Origin: Tubiluchus corallicola
Lineage: Eukaryota; Priapulida; Priapulimorpha; Priapulimorphida; Tubiluchidae
Length of the DNA stretch: 64,000 nucleotides
NCBI GenBank assembly: GCA_030141605.1
Contig: JAQGDQ010000047.1
Span: 680,001-744,000, forward strand
Direction: 5' to 3'
The notes under the pieces were generated by a model, which did no database searches, was not told the origin of the DNA, and saw nothing but the letters and a program-made list of their open reading frames with translations. Position numbers and translations under genes: made by a program. Positions 62,005 through 64,000 of the stretch are shown here, piece by piece. Each line of letters begins with the position of its first letter. Position 1 is the stretch's first letter.

Positions 62005-62119
62005 ATGACAATGGAAAGTGCAAGATCCGATGGCAGCTGTACGAACAGCGATAGTGCTTCAGCTTCTTGGATGAAGTATTGGGATACCGAAACAAACAGT
62101 TTGTCTGGTATAAATTTAG
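62005..62119 (+). CDS. Probable first coding exon of an unrecognised gene
   Basis: Open frame beginning MTMESARSDGSCTN and ending near SGINL, cut by a strong donor TTTAG/GTAAGAA after phase 1. It is Ser- and charge-rich with a WMKYWDTE segment; I do not recognise the family. A second ATG two codons on could be the start. Upstream sequence (61750-62004) is less AT-rich than its surroundings and would suit a 5' UTR. No convincing second exon was found before 64000, so the rest lies outside or behind a long intron. Supported by composition and splice donor only. Confidence 0.45.
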
Positions 62120-62713
62120 GTAAGAATTCTGCATTACTAAATCATTTTTCTTTAGGTTAGAGTTAAAAATTTTGTTGTGGAATTAAATGGTGGCGTATAC
62201 AACCATCCGACCAGTGTGCTGTAATAGTAATAGTATTGTTGTCTAGATATTGTTAACATCGAGTTTTACTCTTTCTGGTATGTTGTAATGATAGTTAATG
62301 CATTAGTTATAATTAGTGGAGAGCAACTACTACGAGAAATCGAATTTGAATGGAATTGAATTAAGATTTTCGAAGAAGTATGTGCAAGAAAAATTTTGTA
62401 GTCTGAGATGGCGAAGACTGTACATGTAACATGACAATTAACTTACCACTAAGACTGTAATGCTTGATTTGTTTATCTAAAATTAAGAAACACAATTCAA
62501 ATGAATTTATAGTAAAAATAATTTGGTGCACTTAGCAATTTAGTGAATTTTTGCCTTACTGTATTTTAAATGATATGTTCAAGGATAACCCATTGTTTTG
62601 CACATCTAAAATTGTATATTTTATTGCTCGTCTTGCAAATTGCCTTTGGTGACTCATTATGCTTAAAGGAGAGACCAGGCCTTCTGGATCACCAGGTTTA
62701 TTTCAATATTCGC

Positions 62714-62850
62714 AAAAATGTTAGAATGTTTAAGTAATAAAACTGCAATAAGTGCTTTATGTAATTAGTAAAATCACTTTAAAGTTGCGATCATTTCATG
62801 CTTGGGCACTCCCATTTTCAATGCCCATTTTTCTTCCAATGATGTCATTC
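62714..62850. repeat. Dispersed repeat, copy B
   Basis: Diverged relative of 46394-46530 in the same orientation, lying in the presumed first intron of the gene beginning at 62005. Confidence 0.7.
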
Positions 62851-63174
62851 ATCCTAAACAAAAGCAGCACGCTGTCAGTTTTTCATCAAAAGCATAACTT
62901 AAATTTTTATAAAATAATTAGCTTAGATAGTTAATTTTGTAATATTTTTGTGTGAACATTAGGTAAGCTGCAGAAATTTGAATTAGTTTTGTAAAGCGCG
63001 CTTGCGAAAATCCACGGTGAGCTTATGAAAAGTCACGAATTCTCCCAGTTAAGTCAAATTTTTGAAGTGAATGGCAGAAACCACCATGCCTGAAAATTTC
63101 TATTCAGAAGAATTATGTTTTAAATTTATGCTTTATAGCCAGCTTTTTGCAAATTTCTTTAATATATTTTTCTA

Positions 63175-63234
63175 AGTTTAAGTGATAACAGTAAAATAAA
63201 CCCAACACACCGAGTGACCTATTCTTTCCTTTAA
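63175..63234. repeat. Dispersed copy of the 72-bp repeat unit
   Basis: About 60 bases match the unit at 27796-28032 (AGTGATAACAGTAAAATAAA and the ATTCTTTCC end), with roughly five differences. Same orientation, 35 kb away. Confidence 0.85.
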
Positions 63235-64000
63235 TACTAGGTAAGTACCTGGTTTTACAGGCCATGCCAAGGAGGCATATATAACATTTCTTAATTAGAA
63301 GGCAGACAGTCGCCATTGCTGACTCATTTGCCACTCTTACTACTTATTTCATACTTGCAAGCAGCTTGCAGAGATTGCGCATATTGATTTTGTAAAAACT
63401 AGTAATAATATGTTAAAAAATAGTGTACAAGAATCACAGGTAAATTGTTTTGACTGCTAGCTTAAAAGTTAAATGAAAATAATTTGGGTGCTGCATTATT
63501 TTAGTTTATTTTTGGTTTGAGTTTGAGGTTTAAAGTTTTTCGAATTGAATTGCTCAACCCTTTCTTATAATATGAAATATTAATTATATTTAGTGGAATT
63601 ATTCAAATGATAAAAAGTCTTACAAAAATAGAAAGAAAATGGTTATCGCCCTTATGAAAAAGGGAGTCAGACATAATTGGAATTTTACTGTTATTGTGCT
63701 AACATAGTTCTTTAAGCAAAATTATAATGTTTATAGAAATCATCATAATTAATTAGGCGTGTAACATCAGACCATGATAGAGAAAATTTGCTTTATTCAG
63801 TGTATTTGTGATTGTTTTAAAATAATTTGCTTTCCAGTTGGCTCTTTTTCTCATATTGTAGAGCTAATCAATTAATATGCAAATTTAGTTACAGTATGGT
63901 TGGTGTAAGAAAGTCTTACTCAGTTCTTCGTGTACAAGCTTTTGCTGCATGGATACATGGATCTACTGTAATTATCATTTGTATGCATTAAAAGTTGCTT

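Larger units (their letters stand above)
62120..64000 (+). other. Presumed first intron of the 62005 gene
   Basis: Contains dispersed repeat copy B and a copy of the 72-bp unit. No exon with a compatible phase could be defined. Confidence 0.4.

Overview
This is a eukaryotic window, almost certainly from a metazoan, most likely a marine invertebrate (inference). The DNA is AT-rich. It has GT-AG introns from about 0.2 to 28.5 kb, two split genes with clear animal homologues, decayed non-LTR retrotransposons, several MITE-like elements and simple repeats. A 5S rRNA-derived segment carries the GGTGACC form of the internal promoter region rather than the vertebrate GGAGACC form, which argues against a vertebrate host. 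The species cannot be fixed from the sequence.

Layout. (1) 281-43668, plus strand: a seven-exon Ser/Thr kinase of the STK17/DRAK (death-associated protein kinase) family, 350 codons, with all splice phases consistent. Its first intron is 28.5 kb, splits the ATP-binding glycine loop, and holds a 484-bp foldback element (7733-8216), a PIF/Harbinger-like MITE (21510-22152), a hAT-like MITE with a perfect 8-bp target duplication (24179-24712), a 72-bp tandem repeat ending in an assembly gap (27796-28442) and several microsatellites. (2) 45119-57346, minus strand, convergent with the kinase: an LRRC23 (radial-spoke leucine-rich repeat protein) gene modelled in ten exons, 397 codons; the last eight exons are solid and the first two are inferred from phase. 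Its introns hold a truncated LINE (about 54955-56900), a mariner-like MITE and two tRNA-SINE-like segments. (3) 58140-61615, minus strand: a second decayed LINE with endonuclease and reverse transcriptase remains. It is interrupted by a 545-bp retroposon (60686-61230) that begins with a nearly full-length 5S rRNA sequence and is flanked by a perfect 11-bp target duplication. (4) 62005-62119, plus strand: a probable first coding exon of an unrecognised gene that continues past the window.

The two recognised genes are not functionally linked in any way the sequence shows: one is a cytoplasmic or nuclear signalling kinase, the other an axonemal structural protein. The most unusual object is the 5S-headed retroposon nested in the LINE. 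No operon, CRISPR array, rRNA operon or functional tRNA gene is present.
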